DNA of 64,000 bases from Anaerococcus murdochii (GCF_019957155.1 NZ_JAIPME010000002.1:930001-994000); one strand, 5' to 3'; counted from the first letter of the stretch, positions 17,240 through 26,404 are shown. The notes: a model not told the origin generated them from the sequence alone. Program-made: numbers and translations.

Positions 17240-18100
17240 ATGAAAAAAATATTATTAAGCCTAGTGATTATGGTTGGGATTTTGGCGGCTTGTGGGCAAC
17301 AACAAGTAGTAAGAAAACCTAGCAATGTAAATAAAAATGTAGAAAACCCAAGCCTTTCTAATATGGCAAATGAGGCGTCTTTTGATTTTGTGAAAAAGAC
17401 CTTAAAGGAAAAACTGGGATCTGACAATGACATGGCAGGGGCCAATGTTGACAAGTTTATGGATATGGTTAATGACTACAACAAGTCAGTTGGCGAGGAA
17501 AACCTCATTGGCGATTTTAAGGAAGACCTAAATCCGACTTACGATACCGGAAAATTAATTGAAAATAGACAAAAGGCCAAAAAAAAATTTCCCGATACAA
17601 ATTGCAGGATCAATGCCTATTTGCTTGCTGTGGCCAATATGAAAATCCAAAGGGCGGGCAATCCTGATGACGAGATGCTTTTTATGGACCTTGAAAAAAT
17701 CAAGGAAGGCCATCTTTTTGACGGCCAAGTTAGTGAAACTTTTAGGAAATTTTTCTCAAGGGTGCCTACAAATGGATCTAAAAATCCAGAAGACCAGGCC
17801 AAGGTCATGGAAAAATATTTTGAAGGCTGGTCCTTTCCCAAAGACGCTAGTTTGGTTTCAGTTGTAATCCACGATAATTTGGACGGAAATTATTTATTTA
17901 TCGGCCATATTGGAGTTCTTGTTAAAACTGACGAGGGATATTTATTTGTAGAAAAAATCTCCTTCGAAGAGCCTTATCAGGCCATAAAATTCCACAACCG
18001 CCAAGCTGTTTACGATTATCTAAAAGACAAATTCAAAGACTACACTGACCCAAACACCTGTCCGCCATTTGTGATGGATAATGGGGAATATGTAGGTTAG
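17240..18100 (+). CDS. DUF4300 family lipoprotein
   Basis: 286 residues. Signal peptide MKKILLSLVIMVGILAAC (lipobox LAAC). The mature part matches what I know of DUF4300 lipoproteins of Firmicutes: SLSNMANEAS near residue 37, a Val-Asn-Asp-Tyr-Asn-Lys motif near 74, CRINAYLLA near 121, and a C-terminal beta-rich half (HIGVLVKTDEGYLFVEKISF). The biochemical role is unknown. AAGGAG lies 6 bases before the ATG. The acetyltransferase gene follows after 12 bases and is likely co-transcribed. Confidence 0.8.
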   Translation: MKKILLSLVIMVGILAACGQQQVVRKPSNVNKNVENPSLSNMANEASFDFVKKTLKEKLGSDNDMAGANVDKFMDMVNDYNKSVGEENLIGDFKEDLNPTYDTGKLIENRQKAKKKFPDTNCRINAYLLAVANMKIQRAGNPDDEMLFMDLEKIKEGHLFDGQVSETFRKFFSRVPTNGSKNPEDQAKVMEKYFEGWSFPKDASLVSVVIHDNLDGNYLFIGHIGVLVKTDEGYLFVEKISFEEPYQAIKFHNRQAVYDYLKDKFKDYTDPNTCPPFVMDNGEYVG

Positions 18101-18112
18101 GAGGAAAGAAAA

Positions 18113-18511
18113 ATGGAAATAAAAGTTGGAATATTACCAGAAAAAGACCAAGTCTTGGCCCTTTACGAAGACGCAGGCTGGACTGCCTATACTGATGAGC
18201 CAGACATCTTGATGAATGCTATAGAAAATTCCCTAAAGGTTTGGACCCTTTGGGATGGGGAAAAACTAATAGGCCTGGCAAGGACAATAGGAGATGGGGC
18301 CACAATTTGCTACCTCCAAGATATCTTGATTTTAAAAGCCTACCAGGGCCAAGGTCTTGGCAGCGATTTATTAAAAGAAGTCATGAAAGAAAACCAAAAC
18401 ATCCGCCAATTTGTACTCTTAACTGATGATGCAGAAGAAACAAAAAACTTTTATAAAAAAGTGGGCTTAAAGGAAGTTGGCGATTATTATTGCAAAGCTT
18501 TTATGAAGTGA
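18113..18511 (+). CDS. GNAT family N-acetyltransferase
   Basis: 132 residues, the normal size for a single GNAT domain. Residues about 65-95 hold the acetyl-CoA binding motif (CYLQDILILKAYQGQGLG), with the Q/R-x-x-G-x-G/A loop as YQGQGLG, and the C-terminal NFYKKVGL motif is present. The substrate cannot be predicted; small relatives act on amino acids, polyamines or antibiotics. AGGAGG precedes the start. Confidence 0.85.
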   Translation: MEIKVGILPEKDQVLALYEDAGWTAYTDEPDILMNAIENSLKVWTLWDGEKLIGLARTIGDGATICYLQDILILKAYQGQGLGSDLLKEVMKENQNIRQFVLLTDDAEETKNFYKKVGLKEVGDYYCKAFMK

Positions 18512-18678
18512 GAGCGTGATTTTTGGATTTCTTAATCAGAAAAGAGATTTTTTTGATATTTATCATATAAAATCTTTTTTTTATGAAAAAAATTTGGTTA
18601 AAATAATTCTTTTTTGGGTAGTAGTTAAACAAGAGGGCAGGTGAGGTTAAATGAAAGTCGATGTATAAAACACTCTAT

Positions 18679-18706
18679 TTGATTATATAGTTATAAGTTA
18701 CATAAT
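18679..18706 (+). promoter_or_regulatory. Promoter of the citrate lyase operon
   Basis: TTGATT (18679-18684), a 16-base spacer and CATAAT (18701-18706). A leader of about 20 bases precedes citD. No clear operator or regulator gene of the CitI/CitA type was seen in the window. Confidence 0.5.
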
Positions 18707-18732
18707 AGAGGTTAGAAAGTGAAGGAAGGAAT

Positions 18733-18990
18733 ATGGAGATTAAGAAAAATTCTGCTGCTGGGACTTTAGAGTCAAATGATTGCCTTATCAGGCTAGAGGA
18801 AAGCGATTTCATTGAAATTGTTCTCAATTCGCCTGTAGAGTATGAATTTGGTGATCAAATTAGAAAAGTAGTAGAAGATGTACTTAAAGAAGCTGGCATT
18901 AATAAAGTTAGGGTCATGATTGAAGATAAGGGTGCTCTTGATTGTACCATTGCAGCAAGGCTTAAAACAGCGATTGGAAGGGCTCAATGA
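18733..18990 (+). CDS. citD: Citrate lyase acyl carrier protein (gamma subunit)
   Basis: 85 residues. CitD carries the 2'-(5''-triphosphoribosyl)-3'-dephospho-CoA group on a Ser near the N-terminus; here AAGTLESNDC places that Ser at position 14. The C-terminal part (VRVMIEDKGALDCTIAARL) is typical. The length is about ten residues less than enterobacterial CitD, as in other Firmicutes. It overlaps citE by four bases. In the complex the acetyl group on CitD is exchanged for citrate. Confidence 0.95.
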   Translation: MEIKKNSAAGTLESNDCLIRLEESDFIEIVLNSPVEYEFGDQIRKVVEDVLKEAGINKVRVMIEDKGALDCTIAARLKTAIGRAQ

Positions 18991-19853
18991 AAACTTTAAG
19001 AACAATGTTATTTATGCCTGGAAATAATCCGGGAATGTTGGTATCAGCCGACAACCTAGAAGCAGATGCTATTATTTATGACCTAGAAGACGCTGTTTCC
19101 TCTAGCCAAAAAGATGCGGCTAGGGACCTAGTCGCTAATGCTCTTAGGACTCTTTCTTATAAGAATTCAATAGTCACTGTAAGGATAAATCCAACTGATT
19201 CGCCTTATTGGAAGGATGATCTTAGAGCGATAATACCAGCAGGGCCAGACGGGTTGGTTATACCAAAATCCAACAAAGATACAGCCAAGGAAGTTTTTGA
19301 TTTTATAGATGCATTTACTAAAGAAAAAAATATAGAAAATAATTTGAGATATTATATGCTTGTTGAAAGTGCCAGGGGCATCTTGGAGCTTGAGGACATA
19401 GTAAAACAATCTGATAAAATCGAAGGACTTCTCCTAGGTGCAGAAGATTATACTGTTGATATGCAAGTTAAAAGAACAGAAGGTTCGGCAGAGATTGCCT
19501 TTGCTAGGTACAGGATAGCAACTGTTGCTAAGGCTTATGGTTTAAACGCTATTGATACACCTTATACAGACCTTGATAATAAGGAAGGTTTGAAGAAGGA
19601 CACAGACTTTGTAAAAACCATTGGTTTTAATGGCAGACTTATAGTTGGTCCTCGACAAGTTTTTGCAGTAAATGAAATGTTTTCACCAAGTCAGGCTGAA
19701 ATCGAAGATGCAAAAATCATTGTCAGTCAGGCAGAAGAAGCAGAGAGAAAAGGACTTGGAGTATTCTCTTTTAGGGGCAAGATGGTTGATAAACCAGTTA
19801 TCACAAGGTCATCCAACCTATTGAAATCTGCTAAAGAATGGGGGCTAATATGA
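18987..19853 (+). CDS. citE: Citrate lyase beta subunit (citryl-CoA lyase)
   Basis: 288 residues. CitE cleaves citryl-ACP to acetyl-ACP and oxaloacetate. The N-terminal RTMLFMPGNNPGML and IYDLEDAVSS (metal-site Asp/Glu), the central AEDYTVDM, and FARYRIATVAKAYGLNAID are all conserved in this HpcH/HpaI-type TIM barrel. Length is normal. It is coupled to citD (ATGA overlap) and to citF by the same kind of overlap. Confidence 0.96.
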   Translation: MKTLRTMLFMPGNNPGMLVSADNLEADAIIYDLEDAVSSSQKDAARDLVANALRTLSYKNSIVTVRINPTDSPYWKDDLRAIIPAGPDGLVIPKSNKDTAKEVFDFIDAFTKEKNIENNLRYYMLVESARGILELEDIVKQSDKIEGLLLGAEDYTVDMQVKRTEGSAEIAFARYRIATVAKAYGLNAIDTPYTDLDNKEGLKKDTDFVKTIGFNGRLIVGPRQVFAVNEMFSPSQAEIEDAKIIVSQAEEAERKGLGVFSFRGKMVDKPVITRSSNLLKSAKEWGLI

Positions 19854-21340
19854 AAAATGTAGACTTAGAAGCTCTAAATTTAAAGAAATTTAAATCATCC
19901 AAGGCCTATGTTGATAAAAAAACTTATCATTTTGAAAAAGCTGTTAAGCCTGAAATAGTTAGTTTTGATCAAGTTTTTAATAAGCTTGACCTAAGGGATG
20001 GAATGACTGTATCTTTCCACCACCACCTCAGAAATGGGGACTATGTCCTAAATATGGTCATGGAAAAACTCCATCAAAGGGGGCTAAAGAATTTAAAACT
20101 TGCAGCAAGTTCAATTTTTGCCTGCCACGCTCCTTTGGTAGAAATGATAGACGATGGGACTGTGACAGATATAGAGACTTCTTATATGTCAGGACCTGTA
20201 GCCCAGGCTGTATCTCGTGGCAAGCTTAAAAATCCAGTTTATATCACAACCCATGGTGGTAGGCCTAGGTCTATTTACGAGGGAGACCTAAAGATAGATG
20301 TTGCCTTTGTGGCAAGTCCAAGTGTGGACAAAGACGGGGCTATGGATGGGTCTGTTGGAAAGTCAGCTTGTGGTTCATTAGGATATGCTGTCGCTGATGC
20401 TATGTGTGCTAAAAAGGTCGTTGCCATCACAGATAATTTAATTGATAAGTGTGAAAATCCTGATATTAAACCAGGTTTTGCAGATTATATTGTAGAAATT
20501 GACCAAATTGGCGATCCAAGCGGTATAGTTTCAGGTACAACCCAAGTTACCAAAGACCCACTAGGTCTTAAAATTGCAAGACTTACAGCAAGGTTGATTG
20601 ATGAATTAGGTCTTATCAAAGATGGTTTTTCTATGCAGACAGGTGCAGGTGGTATCTCACTAGCTGTGGCAAATGAAGTTAAAGACCTAATGGAAGCGAA
20701 GGATGTCAAGGGCTCTTTTGGTTCGGGCGGTATTACAGGATTTTTTGTAGAAATGCTTGAAAAAGGACTTTTTGAAAGTCTAGAGGATGTTCAGTGTTTT
20801 GACTTAGAAGCTATCAAGTCTTCAAAGAGGAATGAAAACCACCACAAGATTTCTGGTTCCAAATATGCTAATCCGAACGATGACTGTGTAGCCGAGAAGC
20901 TTGATTGCGTTATCCTTGGAGCAAGCGAGATAGATAAGGACTTTAATATTAATGTCACTACAGGATCTGATGGAATCATATTAGGTGGTTCTGGCGGTCA
21001 CGCTGACACAGCAACAGGTGCTAAGCTTACAATAATTACAACAAAATTATTCAACGCTAGGGTGTCAGCTGTTGTTGATAAGGTAAGAACCATTACTACA
21101 CCAGGTGAGGTAGTAGATGCCTTAGTTACAGAATATGGCATAGCAATAAATCCAGCAAGGACTGACCTATTAGAGGCTCTCAAGGATACAAAATTAGAGC
21201 TAAAAACTATTGATGAACTCTACGATATAGCCGCATCCCTAACTGGATATCCAAAAAAACGTGAAAAATCTGATGAAATAGTAGGGTTTTCTGTCTTTAG
21301 AGATGGCACAATCCTAGATACTATATCAAAAGTCGAATGA
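19850..21340 (+). CDS. citF: Citrate lyase alpha subunit (citrate:acetyl-ACP transferase)
   Basis: 496 residues from the ATG that overlaps the citE stop (ATGA at 19850-19853); an ATG 12 bases earlier lacks a good RBS, whereas GGGGG lies just before this one. CitF swaps acetyl on CitD for citrate. Conserved parts include VSFHHHLRNGDYV, FACHAPLVEMIDDG, the Gly-rich GSFGSGGITGFF and GGSGGHADTATGA. Domain type and length agree with CitF. It is the third gene of the cit operon. Confidence 0.96.
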   Translation: MKNVDLEALNLKKFKSSKAYVDKKTYHFEKAVKPEIVSFDQVFNKLDLRDGMTVSFHHHLRNGDYVLNMVMEKLHQRGLKNLKLAASSIFACHAPLVEMIDDGTVTDIETSYMSGPVAQAVSRGKLKNPVYITTHGGRPRSIYEGDLKIDVAFVASPSVDKDGAMDGSVGKSACGSLGYAVADAMCAKKVVAITDNLIDKCENPDIKPGFADYIVEIDQIGDPSGIVSGTTQVTKDPLGLKIARLTARLIDELGLIKDGFSMQTGAGGISLAVANEVKDLMEAKDVKGSFGSGGITGFFVEMLEKGLFESLEDVQCFDLEAIKSSKRNENHHKISGSKYANPNDDCVAEKLDCVILGASEIDKDFNINVTTGSDGIILGGSGGHADTATGAKLTIITTKLFNARVSAVVDKVRTITTPGEVVDALVTEYGIAINPARTDLLEALKDTKLELKTIDELYDIAASLTGYPKKREKSDEIVGFSVFRDGTILDTISKVE

Positions 21341-21370
21341 TATTTAAAAAAATAATAATTGGAGGAAAAA

Positions 21371-22669
21371 ATGGAAGACAATAGAATACTTGGCGTATCT
21401 TGGCCATTATTTTTCGTATTAGCTGCTATAATGTGTGTAGCTGTTTACTTAGAAGTACTACCAATAGGTCTTATTGGGGCCTTCTTATTGATGTTAGTTG
21501 TTGGTGAGTTTTTAAACTTTGCAGGTAACCGTATTCCTATAATTAACACCTACTTTGGTGGTGGAGCTGTTGTAGCCATCTTTGGCGGGGCAGCCCTAGT
21601 ATATTTCAAATTATTACCAGAAACAACCAAGAATTTAATAGACACCTTTATGAAAACAGGTGAAGGGAAGATGGGCTTTTTGGATTTCTACATCTCAGCC
21701 CTAATTACAGGATCAATCCTTGGTATGAATAGAAAATTACTTATTAAGGCAGCAGTTAGGTACCTACCAGCCATCCTTGGCGGTGTAGTTGCATCTTTAG
21801 CCCTAGTATCAATCGGTGGTATGTTCTGCGGTTATACACCAGGTGAAGCTATGGCCTATATTGGTATTCCAATCATGGGTGGTGGAATGGGCGCAGGTGC
21901 TGTTCCAATTTCAGAAATATTCTCATCAGCCCTAAATGTTGATACAGAAGAAATTATGTCAAAATTAGTTCCAGCAGTTGCCCTAGGTAATGCATTAGCT
22001 ATAGTTGCTGGTGGCCTTTTAAACAGACTTGGCCAAGCCAAACCAGAATGGACAGGTAACGGCCAACTTATGAGAAGTACAGATGATGAAATCAAGGCAG
22101 AAAACAGGGAAGTAGTTTTAAAACCAGGTGAATACGCAACAGGTATAGTTCTTGCTACAGCATTTTTCACTCTTGGCGCTATCATTGCCTTTGCAATGAA
22201 AAAAGTTGGAATAAATATCCACACCTATGCTTGGATGATTATCTCAGTTGCTGTAATCAAGGCAATTAATATTCTTCCAGAAAAATATACAGACGCAGCA
22301 GCTGGTTGGTATGCTTTTATAGCTAAAAACTTCACACCATTGTTACTAGTTGGTATAGGTGTTTCTTACACATCTTTACAACAAATAATCGAACACTTCT
22401 CCCTAGTTTATCTATTCTTAGTAGCCCTAGTAGTTTTGGGAGCCATCCTAGGTTCAGCCATAGTTGGCAAACTTGTAGGTTTCTATCCAATAGAAGCAGC
22501 TATTACAGCTGGTTTATGTATGGCCAATATGGGTGGTACAGGCGATGTTGCAGTACTAACTGCAGCTAATAGGATGGAATTAATGCCATTTGCTCAAATT
22601 TCTTCAAGACTTGGTGGTGCCTTCATAATTCTTTTGGCATCAATTTTGGTACCATTATTCTTTGGGTAG
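21371..22669 (+). CDS. 2-hydroxycarboxylate transporter (CitS/CitP type)
   Basis: 432 residues from the ATG preceded by GGAGG (21361-21365). A polytopic membrane protein of the 2HCT family, with both re-entrant-loop signatures: GGGMGAGAVPISEIF in the N-terminal half and ANMGGTGDVAVL in the C-terminal half, plus YPIEAAITAGL and RMELMPFAQIS. Members move citrate or malate either with Na+ (CitS) or in exchange for lactate (CitP). Position after citF makes citrate the likely substrate; the coupling ion cannot be read from the sequence. Confidence 0.92.
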   Translation: MEDNRILGVSWPLFFVLAAIMCVAVYLEVLPIGLIGAFLLMLVVGEFLNFAGNRIPIINTYFGGGAVVAIFGGAALVYFKLLPETTKNLIDTFMKTGEGKMGFLDFYISALITGSILGMNRKLLIKAAVRYLPAILGGVVASLALVSIGGMFCGYTPGEAMAYIGIPIMGGGMGAGAVPISEIFSSALNVDTEEIMSKLVPAVALGNALAIVAGGLLNRLGQAKPEWTGNGQLMRSTDDEIKAENREVVLKPGEYATGIVLATAFFTLGAIIAFAMKKVGINIHTYAWMIISVAVIKAINILPEKYTDAAAGWYAFIAKNFTPLLLVGIGVSYTSLQQIIEHFSLVYLFLVALVVLGAILGSAIVGKLVGFYPIEAAITAGLCMANMGGTGDVAVLTAANRMELMPFAQISSRLGGAFIILLASILVPLFFG

Positions 22670-22699
22670 TAAAATAGTTTATGAAAGGAAGTAGAATAT

Positions 22700-23857
22700 A
22701 TGGACGTATATGAAATAGCACTAAAAAAACACGAAGAATGGCAAGGCAAGGTCGCAACAGAAGTAAAGGCTAAGGTTTTAAATGCAGAAGATTTAACCTA
22801 TGCTTATACACCTGGTGTAGCTGAACCTTGTAGAAAAATTCATGAAGATGAATCAAAAGCCTATGTTTACACATCAAAGGCAAATACAATCGCAGTTGTG
22901 TCAGATGGCACAGCCGTCTTAGGACTTGGAGATATTGGACCTAAGGCCGCCATGCCAGTAATGGAAGGTAAGGCAGTACTTTTCAAAGAATTTGGAGATG
23001 TGAACGCAGTTCCAATTGTTCTTGATACCAAAGATCCAGATGAAATCATCGAAACAGTTAAAAATATTGCCCCTGGTTTTGGTGGTATTAACCTTGAAGA
23101 TATTTCATCACCTAGGTGTGTTTATATAGAAAATAAGCTTAAAGAAATCCTTGATATACCAGTATTTCATGATGACCAACACGGTACAGCTATAGTGACT
23201 GTAGCTGCTCTAATCAATGCCCTAAAAATAGTTGGCAAAAAGGCAGAAGATATTAAAATCATAGTATCTGGAGCAGGTGCAGCTGGTTATTCTATAACCA
23301 AACTACTCTTAGACCTAGGAGTTAAAAATATAATTGCTTGTGACTCAAGGGGAACAATCAATAAAAGCCACCTTGAAGGCTCAAACCCTGTAAAGGCTGA
23401 ACTAGCAAAGATAACTAATAAGGAAAACTTTGTTGGAACTTTAAAAGAAGCTATCAAGGGTTGTGATGTCTTTGTAGGTGTATCTGCACCTGGAGTTATT
23501 GATGAAAATGACATCAAGAACATGGCTGCTGACCCAATAGTATTTGCCATGGCAAATCCAGTTCCAGAAATCGACCCAGCCTTAGCTAAAAAAGCAGGAG
23601 CTAAAGTTGTTGCTACAGGAAGGTCAGACTTCCCTAACCAAATCAACAATGTCTTAGCTTTCCCAGGTATTTTTAGAGGGGCTCTTGATATCCATGCAAA
23701 AGAAATCACAGACGCTATGAAACTAGCTGCTGCTAAAGCCCTTGCTGGTCTTGTAAGTGAAGATAAATTGTCAGCTGACTATGTAATTCCAGGTGCCTTC
23801 GAAGAAGGCGTGGCAGAAGTAGTAGCCAAGGCAGTTAAGGATGAATACAAAAAGTAA
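22700..23857 (+). CDS. Malic enzyme family oxaloacetate decarboxylase
   Basis: 385 residues, short bacterial malic-enzyme type. Seen: YTPGVAEPCR, the Lys of GPKAAMPVMEGK, FHDDQHGTAIV (metal-binding Asp pair), a Rossmann GAGAAGYSI for NAD(P), and GRSDFPNQINNVLAFPG. In lactic acid bacteria a homolog in the cit operon (CitM) decarboxylates oxaloacetate to pyruvate, and that role fits here because no membrane oxaloacetate decarboxylase is present. Malate oxidation to pyruvate is the alternative. Confidence 0.92.
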   Translation: MDVYEIALKKHEEWQGKVATEVKAKVLNAEDLTYAYTPGVAEPCRKIHEDESKAYVYTSKANTIAVVSDGTAVLGLGDIGPKAAMPVMEGKAVLFKEFGDVNAVPIVLDTKDPDEIIETVKNIAPGFGGINLEDISSPRCVYIENKLKEILDIPVFHDDQHGTAIVTVAALINALKIVGKKAEDIKIIVSGAGAAGYSITKLLLDLGVKNIIACDSRGTINKSHLEGSNPVKAELAKITNKENFVGTLKEAIKGCDVFVGVSAPGVIDENDIKNMAADPIVFAMANPVPEIDPALAKKAGAKVVATGRSDFPNQINNVLAFPGIFRGALDIHAKEITDAMKLAAAKALAGLVSEDKLSADYVIPGAFEEGVAEVVAKAVKDEYKK

Positions 23858-23873
23858 GGTTTTAAAGAATTAG

Positions 23874-23918
23874 TAAAATCGTTCCAAGCTAAGAAAATTC
23901 GACTTGGAACGATTTTTC
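23874..23918 (+). terminator. Strong terminator/attenuator before citX
   Basis: A stem of about 15 pairs (AAAATCGTTCCAAG from 23874 with CTTGGAACGATTTTT to 23917) followed by T. It lies between the malic enzyme gene and citX, which starts only 17 bases later, so citX would be read at a reduced level. Confidence 0.8.
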
Positions 23919-23934
23919 TTATGTGGGGAGAAGT

Positions 23935-24468
23935 ATGGGTAAATATTTTAAAGGTAAAACTTATGTAGATCTCAAAGAAGTACTTGAAAATAGGGACAGG
24001 AGGAGGAAGAAGATTAGAAAAAAATTACTAATCCATCCAGAAAAAACTGTCATATCCTATAAGCTAAATATACCTGGGCCAGAAAAAATCAATAGTGGTC
24101 TTGTCGCTATCTTTGATAGGGGGCTTAAAGAAATAACAGAAAAAATCAAGGAGTTGGCTTGGGATTTTGAGATTTCTGAAATCTGGGAGGCAAAGACTGG
24201 CAAGGAAGCCATAATCCTTGTAGATGGGGATGGTTTTGATGTAAAAAGAGCCATGGTTGACATAGAGGAAGGTTCAAGTTTAGCTAGGCTTTTTGATATA
24301 GATGTAAGTAGGAAGGGCTATGATATATCTAGAAAAGACCTAGGACTAAGTGAACGCAAATGCCTAATATGTGACAAGCCGGTAACCAGCTGTGCTAGGT
24401 CAAGAAGACATTCAGTTGAAGAAATGCAGGCTTGTATAGAAAAAATCCTAGAAGACTATCTTAGTTAA
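23935..24468 (+). CDS. citX: Apo-citrate lyase phosphoribosyl-dephospho-CoA transferase
   Basis: 177 residues from the ATG preceded by GGGGAG (23925-23930); a GTG at 23923 is less likely. CitX attaches the prosthetic group made by CitG to the Ser of CitD. The N-terminal VISYKLNIPGPEKINSGL and the C-terminal RKCLICDKPVTSCARSRRHS (Cys pair and Arg/His cluster) are typical. It lies beyond a terminator, converging with citC. Low expression suits a modifying enzyme. Confidence 0.92.
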   Translation: MGKYFKGKTYVDLKEVLENRDRRRKKIRKKLLIHPEKTVISYKLNIPGPEKINSGLVAIFDRGLKEITEKIKELAWDFEISEIWEAKTGKEAIILVDGDGFDVKRAMVDIEEGSSLARLFDIDVSRKGYDISRKDLGLSERKCLICDKPVTSCARSRRHSVEEMQACIEKILEDYLS

Positions 24469-24490
24469 TAGTCATCTAGGATTTATTTTG
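24446..24490. terminator. Bidirectional terminator overlapping citX and citC ends
   Basis: TCCTAGA (24446-24452) with TCTAGGA (24475-24481), plus inner GACTAT (24454-24459) with ATAGTC (24468-24473). The stem covers the last codons of both convergent genes, with A/T runs on both sides. Confidence 0.7.
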
Positions 24491-25504
24491 AATTTTTTTG
24501 ATAATGGCTTGGGCTCTTTCAGACATAATAAAGTCGTAGGTTGGTTGGGGAAGTAGGGGTTTAAGGGCATCGAAATTAGCTTCCTTGATGAGTTTTCTCA
24601 CCCTTGATGCCGATATATCTTCGCCTTTTATCTTTATTCTTTCTACCAAGTCAATCTCAATTCCTGCCTTTGGAAGGGTTTCTATTAGGGTTTGATTGTA
24701 AATATCAGTTGTTGATCCAGGGACTTCTGTTCCTATATATCTTTTTTTGATGCCAAGATTTTTGGCAATCTTGGTAAAAATTTCTGCATCAAGTCTAGCT
24801 TGAGCCTTTATTACATCTGGTTCATTTTTTATAAAGTAGGATGGAAAGGTTGCTGATGAAATCAGGTAGTCCTTACATTCTTGGTAGATTATATTATCAA
24901 GATGGCTAGTTGACGCTATTATCAGTTCTCTTCTAGTCTTGTAGTCAAAATCAGAAAGGTCATCTGTGACAATAAAAAGGTGGACAAGGTCGTTTTCCTT
25001 GGCAGCTTTTTCTACAAGATAGAGGTGACCCTTGGTAAAGGGATTGGCATTTATCACCATGCCTGCTACATTTTCGTAGGGCTTATCAGCTTTATTTAGG
25101 CTATCAAGGTATGAAGCGAAACCATTTTTTTCATTTTCCATAAAACAAAGAACTCCATCAACCCTAGCTATTTCATAAAAACCTAGGCTCTTAAAAAAAT
25201 GAGCCGAAGCTAACTTGGCATAGAGGTAGAGTTTGTAATAGCCTCTAGAATTTGCTTCAGAAATCAAGTGGCTAATTAGGGTGTTCATTAAAGCCTCGCC
25301 CTGTCTTGAGGAATCTACAGCCAGGCTTCTAAGAGTATTTTTAAAAAGGCAGCCAGTTGCAATTACCTCTCCTTTATCAAAAATAGCTGCCAAATAATCT
25401 GTATTTTTATCTCTTTTTATGCCTTCATTAGCTAGGAGTCTATCAACCTGGTCAAGAGATTTTTTATCTGTCTTGTAAACTTCCGAAACTATGTAATTAT
25501 TCAT
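24476..25504 (-). CDS. citC: [Citrate (pro-3S)-lyase] ligase
   Basis: 342 residues. CitC acetylates the thiol of the CitD prosthetic group using acetate and ATP, switching the lyase on. It has an N-terminal GNAT-like domain (about 1-125) and a C-terminal nucleotidyltransferase domain starting with INANPFTKGH at 151-160, the TxGH form of the HxGH motif, followed by LFIVTDDLSDF and a C-terminal SASRVRKL. It overlaps the end of citG by 8 bases in the same direction. Confidence 0.95.
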   Translation of the reverse strand: MNNYIVSEVYKTDKKSLDQVDRLLANEGIKRDKNTDYLAAIFDKGEVIATGCLFKNTLRSLAVDSSRQGEALMNTLISHLISEANSRGYYKLYLYAKLASAHFFKSLGFYEIARVDGVLCFMENEKNGFASYLDSLNKADKPYENVAGMVINANPFTKGHLYLVEKAAKENDLVHLFIVTDDLSDFDYKTRRELIIASTSHLDNIIYQECKDYLISSATFPSYFIKNEPDVIKAQARLDAEIFTKIAKNLGIKKRYIGTEVPGSTTDIYNQTLIETLPKAGIEIDLVERIKIKGEDISASRVRKLIKEANFDALKPLLPQPTYDFIMSERAQAIIKKIQNKS

Positions 25505-26273
25505 ATAATCTCCTTAAATAGTAGACGGTTTTAGTTAGGGTAAAGATATCAGCCACTCCACCGCTACTGATATTGTTTTTTAAGTAATAATCGTTTAAAT
25601 CTTCCAACTTATTATCGATATTGATCCCTTTAATATGGGCCTTGTAAAGATTAAGGGCTTGATTTTGGAGAAATCTTAATGTCTTCAAATTTGACCTGGA
25701 AAAGGTGGTTGTATCGTCAATCCTTGCTAGCAAGATTAAAGTCAAAATCTCATCAGTCATTTGCTCTTTTTCATAGGCTAGGCTAAGGTCGAAAATTTCT
25801 TTGAAACCCGAAAGAGGGAAGGACCTTACGTCTTTGATGCCAAGTTTTTTGTAATGGTTTGGCTTTTGTTGTTTTTTGTAATCATTAACGAGTGGATGGG
25901 AAAAGTTTTTTATAAAGATAGGAGCTTCTTCAAAAGACTTTGACTTAAAAAGACCGTAAACTAGGATAAGAATAAGGAAAATAAAGCCCTTATAGGTATT
26001 TACTCCGCCAGTTGACTCGTACATTTTCTTTTCAATCTCCCTGCCCATCATACGGAGCTGGTCGAAAGTTTCAATCTTATCCCAGTCGCTAGTTTCGATA
26101 GCGTCGCAAATAGCACTTGAAGAGGTCAGAAAGTCCTGATAGGTCATATCCTTGTGAGAACCTTGAGATTTATAATTTACACAACCAAAGGAGAGGTCGC
26201 GACTAAGCTCATCATCTACTGCAAGCTTAATAGCCTGACTAATATTTTTAATATCCATAACAATTAACACCAA
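25497..26273 (-). CDS. citG: Triphosphoribosyl-dephospho-CoA synthase
   Basis: 258 residues at the outermost start. CitG condenses ATP with dephospho-CoA to form the precursor of the citrate lyase prosthetic group. Seen: SFGCVNYKSQGSHKDM (family GxHxDM), STGGVNTYKGFIF (conserved TGGVNTHKG), ARIDDTTTFSR and SSGGVADIFTLT. GAGGAG lies one base before the TTG at 26273, four before a GTG, and sixteen before an ATG at 26258. The start is therefore uncertain by five codons. The gene leads a citG-citC operon on the minus strand. Confidence 0.93.
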   Translation of the reverse strand: MVLIVMDIKNISQAIKLAVDDELSRDLSFGCVNYKSQGSHKDMTYQDFLTSSSAICDAIETSDWDKIETFDQLRMMGREIEKKMYESTGGVNTYKGFIFLILILVYGLFKSKSFEEAPIFIKNFSHPLVNDYKKQQKPNHYKKLGIKDVRSFPLSGFKEIFDLSLAYEKEQMTDEILTLILLARIDDTTTFSRSNLKTLRFLQNQALNLYKAHIKGINIDNKLEDLNDYYLKNNISSGGVADIFTLTKTVYYLRRLYE

Positions 26274-26335
26274 GCTCCTCTGTAAGACTTGAAGCTAGCA
26301 AAGAAATACTCGCAAAACTAACTTCTATTACTTTA

Positions 26336-26364
26336 ATTATACACAAAGGGGATTTATAAGTAAA
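26336..26364 (-). promoter_or_regulatory. Promoter of citG-citC
   Basis: On the minus strand, TTTACT (26359-26364), a 17-base spacer and extended -10 TGTGTATAAT with hexamer at 26336-26341. Confidence 0.7.
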
Positions 26365-26404
26365 TCGTTTGGAAGGGATGTCGTATTTTGAAATACTTGT
26401 AAAG

